DNA of 64,000 nucleotides, from the NCBI GenBank assembly GCA_024642005.1, contig JAHECA010000001.1, positions 186,001-250,000 of the forward strand, written 5' to 3'. Numbering within the stretch: the first letter of the stretch is position 1; each line of letters opens with the position of its first letter. Below the pieces are notes generated by a model. The model did not search any database and had not been told where the DNA came from. It worked only from the letters and a program-made list of their open reading frames with translations. The stretch is from Robiginitalea sp. Lineage in GTDB: Bacteria > Bacteroidota > Bacteroidia > Flavobacteriales > Flavobacteriaceae. Below, one piece after another: positions 35,110-43,702 of this stretch. A program made the translations under genes and the position numbers.

Positions 35110-36081
35110 ATGGAAACACGCTACCATCCCCCAAAACCAGACCCCTGGCAGGGTCGCCGCTCCGAAGACGCCTCGTATCTGCACGAGAATATTGCCCTGC
35201 TTAACCTTTCAGAAACCACCGGGGAGCACCCGCCCCACCGGCAGCCGGCCCTTCTCGGTTATGCCTGCGATGCCGGGGTGGCACGCAACCTGGGTCGCCC
35301 GGGGGCTGCTGAAGGCCCGGCCATGCTTCGCAAAGCCCTGGCGAAAATGCCCTGGCCCGAAACGGGCCCGGGACAGCTCTGGGATGCGGGCGATGTAGTC
35401 TGTACCGACGATAAACTGGAAACCACCCAGGCCCTGATGGGCCTGCAGGTCGAACGGCTGCTAGACCGGGGCTATTTCCCGATCGGGCTGGGGGGAGGGC
35501 ACGACATCGCCTATGGCCATTACTCGGGAATCCGGAAGCATTTTAAAAAGGAACAGCTGCTCGGCATTGTCAATTTTGACGCACACTTCGACCTGAGGCG
35601 CCCCGAGCCGGCCCCGCATTCGGGGAGCCCCTTTTACCAGATCGCCCGTGATTGCCGCGACCAGGACATTGATTTCAAGTATGCCTGCCTCGGGCTCAGA
35701 CGCGACGCCAACCCCCTGGAGCTCTGGGAGCGGGCGGCAGCCTGGCACGTGCTGCAGGTAGAGCGACCCGAGCTAAGTGAGCGGAGCTTTGAACAAGCCC
35801 TGGAACAGTTAAAAGCCTTTTTGCAGCCCCTCGATGCGGTATACCTGACCATTGACCTCGACGGCTTTGCCTCGGCCTATGCCCCGGGGGTGAGCGCCCC
35901 TTCCCCAATGGGTTTTTCTCCCATGGAAATCATGCCCTTCCTTGAAGCCGTACTGGAATCAGGGAAACTGGTGGCAGCCGACATAGCCGAACTCAACCCC
36001 GCTTACGACCGGGATGGGCAAACGGCCATGCTGGGCGCAGCCCTGCTCCACAAAATCATCTCGTTCCCCGGCTTATTCTAA
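35110..36081 (+). CDS. hutG: Formimidoylglutamase (arginase/ureohydrolase family)
   Basis: 323 residues. The binuclear manganese site of the ureohydrolase family is seen in GGGHDIAYG, VNFDAHFDLR and TIDLDGFASAYAPG. With its place last in hutHIUG, this indicates hydrolysis of N-formiminoglutamate to glutamate and formamide, completing the pathway. It starts 2 bases after hutU, and its 3' end overlaps hmgA on the opposite strand by 9 bases. Confidence 0.93.
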   Translation: METRYHPPKPDPWQGRRSEDASYLHENIALLNLSETTGEHPPHRQPALLGYACDAGVARNLGRPGAAEGPAMLRKALAKMPWPETGPGQLWDAGDVVCTDDKLETTQALMGLQVERLLDRGYFPIGLGGGHDIAYGHYSGIRKHFKKEQLLGIVNFDAHFDLRRPEPAPHSGSPFYQIARDCRDQDIDFKYACLGLRRDANPLELWERAAAWHVLQVERPELSERSFEQALEQLKAFLQPLDAVYLTIDLDGFASAYAPGVSAPSPMGFSPMEIMPFLEAVLESGKLVAADIAELNPAYDRDGQTAMLGAALLHKIISFPGLF

Positions 36082-37230
36082 CCAGGAGCGGTAGTATTTG
36101 CCGTCGTCGAGGTCGAGAGCTGCCTGGGTGAGCATGAGCGGTTTGAAGGTATCGACCATCACCGCCAGCTCTGCCGTGCCGGCCTTGCCGATACTGGCTT
36201 CATAAGTGCCCGGGTGCGGGCCGTGCGGGATACCGGCCGGGTGTAGGGAAATATAGCCCTTGTCGATCCCCTTTCGGCTCATGAAATCGCCGTCTACGTA
36301 ATACAATACCTCGTCAGAGTCAATATTGGAATGGTTGTAGGGAGCCGGAATGGCCTCGGGGTGGTAGTCGTAGAGCCGTGGCACGAAGGAGCAAACCACA
36401 AAGGCGCTGGTTTCGAAGGTCTGGTGCACGGGCGGCGGCTGGTGCACCCGCCCGGTAATGGGCTCGAAATCGTGGATGGAGAAGCCGTACGGGTAATTGT
36501 ATCCGTCCCATCCCACCACGTCGAAGGGGTGGGTGGCATAGACCATGTGGTGCAGCTGGCCCTGTTTCTTCACCTTGATCAGGAAATCGCCGGTTTCATC
36601 AAAGGTCTGCAGGTTGCGGGGCAGTTTAAAATCCCGTTCGCAAAAAGGGGAATGTTCCAAATGTTGCCCAAACCAGTTTCGGTACCTCTTGGGCGTATAG
36701 ATCGGATGGTACGATTCCACCACCAGCAGCCGGTTGTCGGGGCCGTCGAAATGGATCTGGTAGATCATCCCGCGGGGAATGAGCAGGTAGTCGCCGTATT
36801 CAAAGGGGATTTCTCCCAGGAAGGTCTTAAGCGTACCCGAGCCCCGGTGCACGAACAGGAGCTCATCGGCATCCGCATTTTTGTAAAAATAATCGGTCTG
36901 CGACTCAGTCGGGGCAGCCAGGCCCACATGCACATCGGCGTTAAACAGTACCACCTTGCGGCTCTCCAAGTAATCTTTCCCGGGGGGCAGGTCCAGGCCT
37001 TTGAGCAGGCGCGAATGAATGTTGTGCTGCACGGCGGCACGGGGGGCGTAATCGAGGCTCTTGCCGATTTCCTTTACCTGCGTGGGCCGGTGCAGGTGGT
37101 ACAGCAGGGACGACATGCCGTCAAAACCGATTGTGCCGAAGAGCTGTTCGTAATGCAGGCTGCCATCCGCCTTGCGGAAGATGGTATGTCGCTTGTGGGG
37201 GAGCTTCCCCAGTTTGTGGTATAAAGGCAT
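36073..37230 (-). CDS. hmgA: Homogentisate 1,2-dioxygenase
   Basis: 385 residues, the short bacterial form. The double-cupin fold has GSGTLKTFLGEIPFEYGDYLLIPRG in the first half. The iron ligands (His, Glu, His) lie in the second cupin, around HPAGIPHGPHPGTYEASIG, where the first His and the Glu are visible. It opens homogentisate to maleylacetoacetate in tyrosine and phenylalanine breakdown, using oxygen. It is alone on the minus strand, convergent with hut; the other tyrosine-pathway genes are not here. A -7-like TAGTTTTA lies about 30 bases upstream. Confidence 0.9.
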   Translation of the reverse strand: MPLYHKLGKLPHKRHTIFRKADGSLHYEQLFGTIGFDGMSSLLYHLHRPTQVKEIGKSLDYAPRAAVQHNIHSRLLKGLDLPPGKDYLESRKVVLFNADVHVGLAAPTESQTDYFYKNADADELLFVHRGSGTLKTFLGEIPFEYGDYLLIPRGMIYQIHFDGPDNRLLVVESYHPIYTPKRYRNWFGQHLEHSPFCERDFKLPRNLQTFDETGDFLIKVKKQGQLHHMVYATHPFDVVGWDGYNYPYGFSIHDFEPITGRVHQPPPVHQTFETSAFVVCSFVPRLYDYHPEAIPAPYNHSNIDSDEVLYYVDGDFMSRKGIDKGYISLHPAGIPHGPHPGTYEASIGKAGTAELAVMVDTFKPLMLTQAALDLDDGKYYRSWLE

Positions 37231-37541
37231 AGCTGAACTGCGTTTGATTCTCCCCTAAAACTACGACAATTTAAGGGTTTGGGGAAGTAATGAAGCGCTG
37301 CCTTAATCAACATGCTGATAGGTGAAGGGGCTAATTCGTTCATTCCCCTTAGAAGGGCCGCCCGAACCGCAAAGGCCAGCCTCGGCAGATTGGAATCTGG
37401 AAATTACCTATGTCGTGGGTTGTTGCAGGGAATACGGGCATTTTGTGTTTGGGGGCCTTGCGGACTTTACCCCGAGAAAAGGATTTCCGCTATTTTGATC
37501 TTCCGGGCGAAACAGGCCCTGCCGCAGGTATGGCCCGAAAC
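37231..37541. other. Non-coding stretch between hmgA and the small RNA
   Basis: I see no protein gene on either strand. The part next to hmgA probably holds its promoter (TAGTTTTA read on the minus strand). The remainder shows no repeat or remnant that I recognise. Confidence 0.5.
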
Positions 37542-37569
37542 AAAAAAAAGCCTCCCGCAATCGGAAAGC
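37542..37569 (-). terminator. Rho-independent terminator of the candidate small RNA
   Basis: On the minus strand GCTTTCCG pairs with CGGGAGGC (8 bp with two G-U pairs, loop ATTG), followed by eight T. Confidence 0.75.
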
Positions 37570-37630
37570 CTTTCATGGGATGCGACACAACGTGCCGCCG
37601 ACCCTATTCCCCAAATGGGGAACACAACAC
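37542..37630 (-). ncRNA. Candidate small RNA of about 90 nt with three hairpins
   Basis: On the minus strand, a -7 box (37638-37645) is followed by three stem-loops in a row. Hairpin 1 is a perfect 7-bp stem TTCCCCA/TGGGGAA (37607-37622). Hairpin 2 is GCGGCAC/GTGTCGC with a 3-base loop and one G-U pair (37582-37598), closed by GGG/CCC (37577-37604). Hairpin 3 is an 8-bp terminator followed by eight T. No start codon with a reasonable frame lies inside. The 5' end is estimated from the promoter. It could instead be an attenuated leader for hmgA, 312 bases further on. Confidence 0.6.
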
Positions 37631-37637
37631 AACAGGG

Positions 37638-37645
37638 CAAAGATA
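37638..37645 (-). promoter_or_regulatory. -7 promoter element of the candidate small RNA
   Basis: Reads TATCTTTG on the minus strand, an exact TAnnTTTG match placed directly before the three hairpins. The -33 element is degenerate. The remaining bases up to 37892 show no gene and presumably include the promoter of the next gene. Confidence 0.55.
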
Positions 37646-37892
37646 GGAAAGCTTTTCCATTTATCCGAATCGCGTGCTCGTTTTGGGCTGACCAGACCGA
37701 TCAGAATCCCCTAAACCTCCATAAATAGTGCTTTCATCGATAAACTGCATCAGCGGCGATCGGGTCAAATCCAATTAAAACGGATAAGCGGTGCCAAGGG
37801 GTGCTGTTTATCGAGAACCTGCCGTGGTTCAACGGATGTGCTTAGTCTTAAGCTAACGCGTATCTAACTTTAGTGTACCCAAAAAAGGACTT

Positions 37893-39062
37893 ATGCGCCC
37901 CATCTTACTTGCCTGCATGCTTGGAATCCTATGGCCTGCAAACAGCCATCCGACTGAACCGATACCTGAATCTTCGGTTCTTGCCTATTGCTTTCAAGGA
38001 GCAGATCTAGCCGAATCCACCCTGCATCCCTGGGAAAATTCCTCGGAATGGGTAACCCGTATGCAGCGTTCTTCCGGCCTGGTCGAAAGTGCCGCCCAAA
38101 CAAACTTCGTCTCCCTGTACGACAATGCCCTGGCAGCCCTCCTGTTCATGGAAAGCGGGCAGCCGGCCCGGGCCCGGCGCATCTTCGATTTTTTCCAGAA
38201 ACGCCTCGAATCGGAATTTGTGCAAACCGGGGGTGGGTTTTACCAGTTTCGGGACACCCTGGGCAGGAATGGCTCGCGCGTGTGGATGGGTGACAATGCG
38301 TGGCTGCTGATCGCCCTGCGCCAACACAAGCGTTCCTATGATTCAGCCAAATATGACGAAATGATCGGAAAACTGGAAGGCTGGCTTCGCAGCCTGCAGG
38401 AAACCGATGGCGGCTTGCAAGGGGGGCGGAATGAAGACGGCACCCCAATAGCCCGTGTTACGGAGGGTATGATAACCGCATATGCAGCCGTTCCGGGCTT
38501 CGACGCTTTCCACAAAAACCTGCTTGCCTACCTGCAACACGAGCGCTGGGACAATACCCAGTCGCTCCTGCTCACAGAACGCTCCGGGGGGCGCTACGAC
38601 TACGCCTTAGACCTGCATACGCTTTCGGTATTGATCTGGGGGAACCCGGCCGCTCATATGCTGGAAGCTGCCGACCGCTATTACAATGCCCAGCGCCACA
38701 GCCTGAACAGGCAGCGCGTAAAAGGATACTGTTTCGACGGCGACCGCGATGTGGTTTGGCTCGAAGGCAGCGCCCAGATGGCGCTGGCCCTGCGGGTGGC
38801 CGGACAGGAAAAGGACTATCAGGGCCTTTTGGAAAACCTGGAATCATCCGTCATTCCCAGCCGGTTGTTCCCGGGCCTGAAAGCCCTGCCCTACGCGGCA
38901 AACCAGGGTAGCAATTTCGGCAGGGACTCCCTATGGGCGCACGCCGATCAAAAACCGGCTGTTTCGGCCACCGTATGGTACCTGTTTGCCAGGAAGCGAT
39001 TTAACCCCTTCGACCTCGGGGAAGATCCAAAACCCATGCCGGGCGAACTGGTTGTCCCTTAG
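37893..39062 (+). CDS. Secreted protein with predicted alpha/alpha six-hairpin (toroid) fold, function unknown
   Basis: 389 residues with a signal peptide (about 1-18, ending ANSHP). The body shows repeated helical pairs with small-aromatic patterns (FVSLYDNALAALLFM, VWMGDNAWLLIAL, VWLEGSAQMALAL, VSATVWYLFA), like six-hairpin glycosidases and cellobiose phosphorylase-like proteins found in secreted Bacteroidota proteins. Acidic residues in SLYDNA and MGDNAW could be catalytic. I cannot place it in a named glycosidase family. No polysaccharide locus surrounds it. Confidence 0.65.
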   Translation: MRPILLACMLGILWPANSHPTEPIPESSVLAYCFQGADLAESTLHPWENSSEWVTRMQRSSGLVESAAQTNFVSLYDNALAALLFMESGQPARARRIFDFFQKRLESEFVQTGGGFYQFRDTLGRNGSRVWMGDNAWLLIALRQHKRSYDSAKYDEMIGKLEGWLRSLQETDGGLQGGRNEDGTPIARVTEGMITAYAAVPGFDAFHKNLLAYLQHERWDNTQSLLLTERSGGRYDYALDLHTLSVLIWGNPAAHMLEAADRYYNAQRHSLNRQRVKGYCFDGDRDVVWLEGSAQMALALRVAGQEKDYQGLLENLESSVIPSRLFPGLKALPYAANQGSNFGRDSLWAHADQKPAVSATVWYLFARKRFNPFDLGEDPKPMPGELVVP

Positions 39063-39260
39063 CCTGGTAAGCAGGCTGGCTTTCATAACTTTCCGGTACT
39101 GCCGAAAACTTCGGACCGGGATTTCCCTGACAGGGTGCCGATTACCCGGGTTTAGGTGCAGGTGAACAAGGTTTTGGGGGAATCACTGGGAGACCCTGTT
39201 AACAGTTGAAGATCGCTGCAAAGGCTGCCCTATTTCAGGGGAATGGGCCCAGACTGCAAT

Positions 39261-40112
39261 TTAAAGGCTGGCCTGGGGCAACACCAGCATGGGTACCCGA
39301 ATGTGGAAGGCCATGCGCTTGACAACCGGTTCGCGGAGCAGTTCTTCGACAGGGCTGCGTTCGTTTCGCACCAGAATGAGCAGATCGAGGCTCGAATCGT
39401 CGATAAACCGCTGCAAAGCCGCCGCCTTACTGGATTCGGCATTTAGCCACCTCATTATGGGCTTCAGCGGATCCAGCTCCAGGAACAATTCCTTTTTGTG
39501 GAAACGCTGCAGGCTGCTGAGCGCATCTTCCGTGCCAATATGGATCACCTCCAGGTTCGATTGGAAGCAGCTGCTATAGAAATGAATCTGTTCGAGCTGC
39601 CTTCCTGTGAAAGGCCGTGTGAAATCGGTGGCAAAACCTACTTTTTTAGGTTTTTTGAACCGGGACTCCTCGGGTACCACCAACACCGGGCAGTTGTCTG
39701 CGGCCTTGAGTATCCGCACCGTATTGCTGCCCATGAATACCTCTTTCAGTCCACTGGCGCCTGTGGTTCCGGAAACGATCAGGTCGGTCTGCCCCAGGTT
39801 AACCCGCTCCCGAATCTCCTCGGGCAGCAAGCTGAAAGACGAATAGGTTTCATAGGCAAATCCGGAATCGGGGTATTTCCGCTCCAGGCGCTCGACCAGG
39901 TAAGCCAGTCCTTCCTCGGAGTGGCGCTGCATATGGTCTTCTTCAAGCCCGGTAATGGGTGTAACCGCCATTACCCGGCTGTTGATGAAGTCGGGGGTAT
40001 AGGTATTGAGGAACTGAAAAGTACATTGGCGGCCTTTGAATAACGACAGGGCAAAGTCGGTCGCATTTCCGGCAGCTCTGGAAAAATCCGTAGGGATGAG
40101 TATTCGTTCCAT
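39261..40112 (-). CDS. Universal stress protein, tandem UspA domains
   Basis: 283 residues with two UspA domains (about 1-150 and 155-283). The first opens MERILIPTDFSRAAGNATDFAL and closes with VSGTTGASGLKEVFMGSNTVRILKAADNCPVLVVP, an ATP-binding type GxxGSxxVR-like motif. The second is more divergent. It lies downstream of the Crp/Fnr gene, and an FNR-like box sits 53 bases before its start, so it probably responds to low oxygen. A paralogue at 52622-53443 has a similar context. Confidence 0.9.
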   Translation of the reverse strand: MERILIPTDFSRAAGNATDFALSLFKGRQCTFQFLNTYTPDFINSRVMAVTPITGLEEDHMQRHSEEGLAYLVERLERKYPDSGFAYETYSSFSLLPEEIRERVNLGQTDLIVSGTTGASGLKEVFMGSNTVRILKAADNCPVLVVPEESRFKKPKKVGFATDFTRPFTGRQLEQIHFYSSCFQSNLEVIHIGTEDALSSLQRFHKKELFLELDPLKPIMRWLNAESSKAAALQRFIDDSSLDLLILVRNERSPVEELLREPVVKRMAFHIRVPMLVLPQASL

Positions 40113-40165
40113 GACACTGCGGTTCTTAGTGGAGTAAAAATAGAACGAGCCAGTCGTGGAAAAGA

Positions 40166-40179
40166 ATGATATGTGTCAG
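40166..40179. promoter_or_regulatory. FNR-like box upstream of uspA
   Basis: Reads CTGAC-ACAT-ATCAT on the minus strand, 53 bases before the UspA start. It shares TGAC-N4-ATCA with boxes at 40945, 43434 and 54866. Confidence 0.55.
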
Positions 40180-40206
40180 GTAATGGAAAAAATAGGTGCA
40201 GGCCTT

Positions 40207-40896
40207 TTAAAACCCATCTACCAGGTCTTGCAATTTGCGGATGTCGGCAATGGCCATCTTTTTGCCCGAAGTGCGGATCAGGCCTTCTTTGCGAAACTCA
40301 GAGAGGATACGTATGCACGATTCGGTGGCGGTTCCCACCACGTTCGCGATATCCTCCCGCGAAAGCACAAGAATGAGAAATCCGTCTGCATCTTCGCCGA
40401 AACGGTTTTTCATATAGAGCAAAGCTTCTGCTATACGCTGCTTAACGGTCTTCTGAGACATGTTTACGATTACGTCGTCGGCCTCCCGCAGGTCGTGGGC
40501 CATATGGCGCAGTACTTCGTAGGTAAAATCAGGGTTCTTATGCAGGGTATTGATAATGGCTTCCTTGGGCACAAAGCAGACCTCCATGTCGTTCACGGCT
40601 GTGGCACTCAAATTGGAGGATTCTTCCGCAACCACTGAGCGCTGCCCAAGCACTTCCCCCTTTGAGGCGAGCTTTACGATCTGGTCCTTGCCGTTAGAGC
40701 TCAATTTGGAGAGTTTGGATACCCCGTCGCGAACACAGTAGATTCCACCCAGCTTTTCGCCTTCGTCAAAAATCAGTTCTCCCTTTTTAATTTTCCTGGA
40801 GACCTTACTGTCTGAGACTGCCTTTAGTTCGTCCTTACTCATGGCACGCAAGGCGTTGAACTTTCGGACGATACAATTTTCACAACGGTTTTCCAT
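40207..40896 (-). CDS. Crp/Fnr-family regulator, likely oxygen-responsive
   Basis: 229 residues. Four candidate cluster ligands are Cys5 and Cys8 (CENC), Cys54 and Cys107; Cys107 aligns with the last essential cysteine of E. coli FNR, which suggests an iron-sulfur cluster. The cyclic-nucleotide-binding-like barrel spans about 25-140, and a winged helix follows (LSREDIANVVGTATESCIRIL). The recognition helix keeps the Glu and Arg of FNR (TESCIR against VETISR), fitting a TGA-type half site. It is divergent from ccoI with an FNR-like box between them, so it probably controls the cco genes, and perhaps itself. Confidence 0.88.
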   Translation of the reverse strand: MENRCENCIVRKFNALRAMSKDELKAVSDSKVSRKIKKGELIFDEGEKLGGIYCVRDGVSKLSKLSSNGKDQIVKLASKGEVLGQRSVVAEESSNLSATAVNDMEVCFVPKEAIINTLHKNPDFTYEVLRHMAHDLREADDVIVNMSQKTVKQRIAEALLYMKNRFGEDADGFLILVLSREDIANVVGTATESCIRILSEFRKEGLIRTSGKKMAIADIRKLQDLVDGF

Positions 40897-40944
40897 GAAA
40901 GAGCCTGATCAGATTCTCCTGTAAAAGTAGCCAATTTTTGAAAA

Positions 40945-40958
40945 TTGACAATTATCAT
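40945..40958. promoter_or_regulatory. FNR-like box between the regulator and ccoI
   Basis: TTGAC-AATT-ATCAT, close to the FNR consensus TTGAT-N4-ATCAA, 73 bases before ccoI and 48 before the regulator's own start. A -7-like TACTTTTA for ccoI is at 41009-41016. Confidence 0.65.
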
Positions 40959-41031
40959 CTTTTGGGGTCGCCGGCAACCGGATTTTTGCAGGGTTTTTTT
41001 AAAAACCCTACTTTTAAAGGAATACAGGCAT

Positions 41032-43437
41032 ATGGAGCAACGCCCCTGCTATCATTGCGGAGAATCCTGCGGGAATCAATCCCAGAGCTACGACGGGAAA
41101 GACTTCTGCTGTACGGGATGCAAAACGGTCTACCAGATCTTCCGCGACCACAAACTGGACTATTATTACGAAATTCAGGAAGGGGCAGGCCGTACCCCCG
41201 TGCCGGCCGAAGGGAAATACGATTTTCTGGACGACCCCGAAATTGTGGGCAGGCTGCTCGATTTTCAGGATGGCACCCACCAGGTCATCAACCTCTCCAT
41301 CCCGCACATACACTGCAGCTCCTGCATCTGGGTGCTCGAAAACCTGCACAAGCTGCACCCCGGGGTAATCTCCAGCCAGGTAGACTTCCCCAGGCGCCAG
41401 GCCCGGGTCCATTACGACACGGGGCGCCTGGGCCTCAAGGAATTGGTACAGCTGCTTAGCGCAATCGGCTATGAGCCGTCCATTACGCTCGAACAGTACA
41501 GTGGAAAGGAGGCCAAAAAGGACCGTACCCTCATCTACCAAATCGGGGTGGCCGGCTTTGCCTTCGGCAACATCATGTTCCTGTCGTTCCCGGAATATTT
41601 CGAAACCGGGGAATTCTGGCTCGAGCAATACAAAGGGCTCTTCCGCTGGCTCATGTTCAGCTTTTCGGTACCCGTGGTTTTTTACTCCGGGGCGGGCTAT
41701 CTGAAAACAGCCTACAAAGGCCTGAAGGCAGGTATCCTGAATATTGACGTCCCGATTGCCCTGGGCATCCTGGTACTCTTTTTTCGCAGTACGGTCGAAA
41801 TCGCCTTCGACTTGGGCAGCGGCTTCTTCGACAGCCTTTCGGGGCTGGTATTTTTTCTGCTGCTCGGCAAGTTTTTTCAGCAACGCACTTATTCCTACCT
41901 GTCGTTCGAACGCGATTACAAATCGTATTTCCCCATAGCCATAACCCGCCTGAAACCCGGGGGAGGGGAAGAAAACGTACCGGTATACCAAGTGGTAACC
42001 GGCGACCGACTGCTGATCCGGAACAATGCCCTGGTTCCGGCCGACTCCCTGCTGATAGCGGGCCAGGCCGAAATCGATTACAGCTTCGTGACCGGGGAGG
42101 CCCGGCCCGTACGCAAAGCAGCCGGCGAACGCATCTATGCCGGGGGCAAGCAGCTCCAGGGCGTTATCGAGGTAGAGGTGCTCAAGCCGGTATCTCAGAG
42201 CTACCTCACCGAGCTCTGGAGCGATTCAGCCTTTTCCAAATCGCCCAAAACCGCGTTCCGCAACCTCACCGACCGCATCGGGAAGCGCTTTACCCTGGCT
42301 GTCCTGACCATCGCCTTTGTATCGGCCGGCACCTGGCTGTTTATTGACCCCTCCCGGGCCCTGAATGTGCTCACCGCAGTCCTGATCATTGCCTGCCCCT
42401 GCGCCATTGCCCTGGCCGCCCCATTTACCCTGGGCAATTTGTTGCGCATTTTCGGGAAGCGGGGCTTTTATGTAAAAGACACCGAAACCCTGGAACGGAT
42501 GGCCCAGGCAAATACGGCTATTTTTGACAAAACGGGTACCATCAGCACCACCCAGAAGAATAGTATTCGCTTTACGGGGATCGAGCTGAGCGAAAGTGAG
42601 GCCGCCGTGCTTAAGAACGTACTCCGGGCATCGGGGCACCCCTTAAGCCAGGCACTCTACCGGCAGTTGGCCCCCTATAACATCGTTCCCCTGGAATCGT
42701 TTGAAGAGCACGTGGGCAAAGGCCTGGAAGGCCGGGCCGGGGGGCACCATATCCGGGTCGGGTCGCGGGAATTCGTTCAGGCGAAGGGCGAGGGCAGCCA
42801 AACCGGCACCGAAGTGCACGTGAGCGCTAACAACGCCTACAAGGGGTGCTTCACCATTTCCAACAGCTATCGGGACGGGGCCGGCTCCCTGTTTGGCAGG
42901 CTTGCCAACAGGTATACCCTGGCCGTGCTCTCGGGCGACAACGAGGCAGAGCAGGCAGCCCTGGAAGAATTGCTGCCCCCCTTAACCCCCATGTATTTCA
43001 ACCAAAAACCCAAAGAAAAGCTGTTGTTTGTTCGCGAACTGCAGCAACAGGGCCGCAAGGTAATTATGGTTGGCGACGGCCTGAACGACGCCGGTGCCCT
43101 GGCCCAGAGCGATGTGGGCATAGCCGTGTCTGAAGACGCCAGCTTGTTTACCCCGGCCTGTGACGCCATTCTCGACAGCCGGCAGTTCGCCCGTCTCGAC
43201 AGCTTCCTGGTTACGGCCCATAAGGCTATTGGGGTTATCCGGCTGAGCTTCGGGCTCTCCCTGCTCTACAACCTGGTTGGCTTGTATTTCGCCGTTACCG
43301 GGCAATTGCAGCCGGTCATAGCAGCCATCCTGATGCCGCTGAGTTCTATAAGTATTGTGGCCTTCACCACGGCCGCGACCAACTGGATCGGGCGCGATCT
43401 TGGTCCAAACGCCAATAAATTACTAGGTAAATCCTGA
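41032..43437 (+). CDS. ccoI: Copper-transporting P-type ATPase for cbb3 oxidase assembly
   Basis: I start at ATG 41032 (MEQRPCYHCGESC), giving 801 residues. An N-terminal cysteine-rich metal-binding region (CYHC, CCTGC) is followed by an HMA domain with HCSSC, then membrane helices, the ion-channel motif Cys455-Pro-Cys457, phosphorylation Asp499 in FDKTGTIS, and the hinge GDGLNDAGAL. CcoI/FixI-type ATPases export copper for the CuB centre of cbb3 oxidase. First gene of the cco run; its stop codon lies within the next FNR-like box. Confidence 0.94.
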   Translation: MEQRPCYHCGESCGNQSQSYDGKDFCCTGCKTVYQIFRDHKLDYYYEIQEGAGRTPVPAEGKYDFLDDPEIVGRLLDFQDGTHQVINLSIPHIHCSSCIWVLENLHKLHPGVISSQVDFPRRQARVHYDTGRLGLKELVQLLSAIGYEPSITLEQYSGKEAKKDRTLIYQIGVAGFAFGNIMFLSFPEYFETGEFWLEQYKGLFRWLMFSFSVPVVFYSGAGYLKTAYKGLKAGILNIDVPIALGILVLFFRSTVEIAFDLGSGFFDSLSGLVFFLLLGKFFQQRTYSYLSFERDYKSYFPIAITRLKPGGGEENVPVYQVVTGDRLLIRNNALVPADSLLIAGQAEIDYSFVTGEARPVRKAAGERIYAGGKQLQGVIEVEVLKPVSQSYLTELWSDSAFSKSPKTAFRNLTDRIGKRFTLAVLTIAFVSAGTWLFIDPSRALNVLTAVLIIACPCAIALAAPFTLGNLLRIFGKRGFYVKDTETLERMAQANTAIFDKTGTISTTQKNSIRFTGIELSESEAAVLKNVLRASGHPLSQALYRQLAPYNIVPLESFEEHVGKGLEGRAGGHHIRVGSREFVQAKGEGSQTGTEVHVSANNAYKGCFTISNSYRDGAGSLFGRLANRYTLAVLSGDNEAEQAALEELLPPLTPMYFNQKPKEKLLFVRELQQQGRKVIMVGDGLNDAGALAQSDVGIAVSEDASLFTPACDAILDSRQFARLDSFLVTAHKAIGVIRLSFGLSLLYNLVGLYFAVTGQLQPVIAAILMPLSSISIVAFTTAATNWIGRDLGPNANKLLGKS

Positions 43438-43447
43438 CAATTATCAT
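43434..43447. promoter_or_regulatory. FNR-like box before ccoS-ccoNO
   Basis: CTGAC-AATT-ATCAT overlaps the ccoI stop codon and lies 50 bases before ccoS. It shares 13 of 14 bases with the box at 40945. It implies a second promoter for the structural genes. Confidence 0.65.
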
Positions 43448-43497
43448 ATTTTCAGCATGTACATCGGTCTAGTTTTACAGCCAAATATTACGTGGGT

Positions 43498-43692
43498 ATG
43501 AGCGTAATCTATATGTTGCTGGCCATCAGTGTATCTGTGGCCCTGCTCTTTTTTTTGTTTTTTATTCTTTCGGTTCGCAAGGGGCAATTCGACGATTCCT
43601 ATACGCCCTCTGTGCGCATGCTTTTTGACGACGAGCTCGTAAAGGACCCGGCCGAAAGACCCTCAGATGATAATCCTAAACAATCCAACTAA
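43498..43692 (+). CDS. ccoS: cbb3 oxidase maturation protein CcoS
   Basis: 64 residues from ATG 43498 (a GTG six bases earlier is possible). One membrane helix (LLAISVSVALLFFLFFILSV) is followed by RKGQFDD, the CcoS signature, and a short acidic tail. CcoS is needed to insert cofactors into cbb3 oxidase. It sits between ccoI and ccoNO, ending 10 bases before the latter. Confidence 0.9.
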   Translation: MSVIYMLLAISVSVALLFFLFFILSVRKGQFDDSYTPSVRMLFDDELVKDPAERPSDDNPKQSN

Positions 43693-43702
43693 ATACGTTT
43701 TT

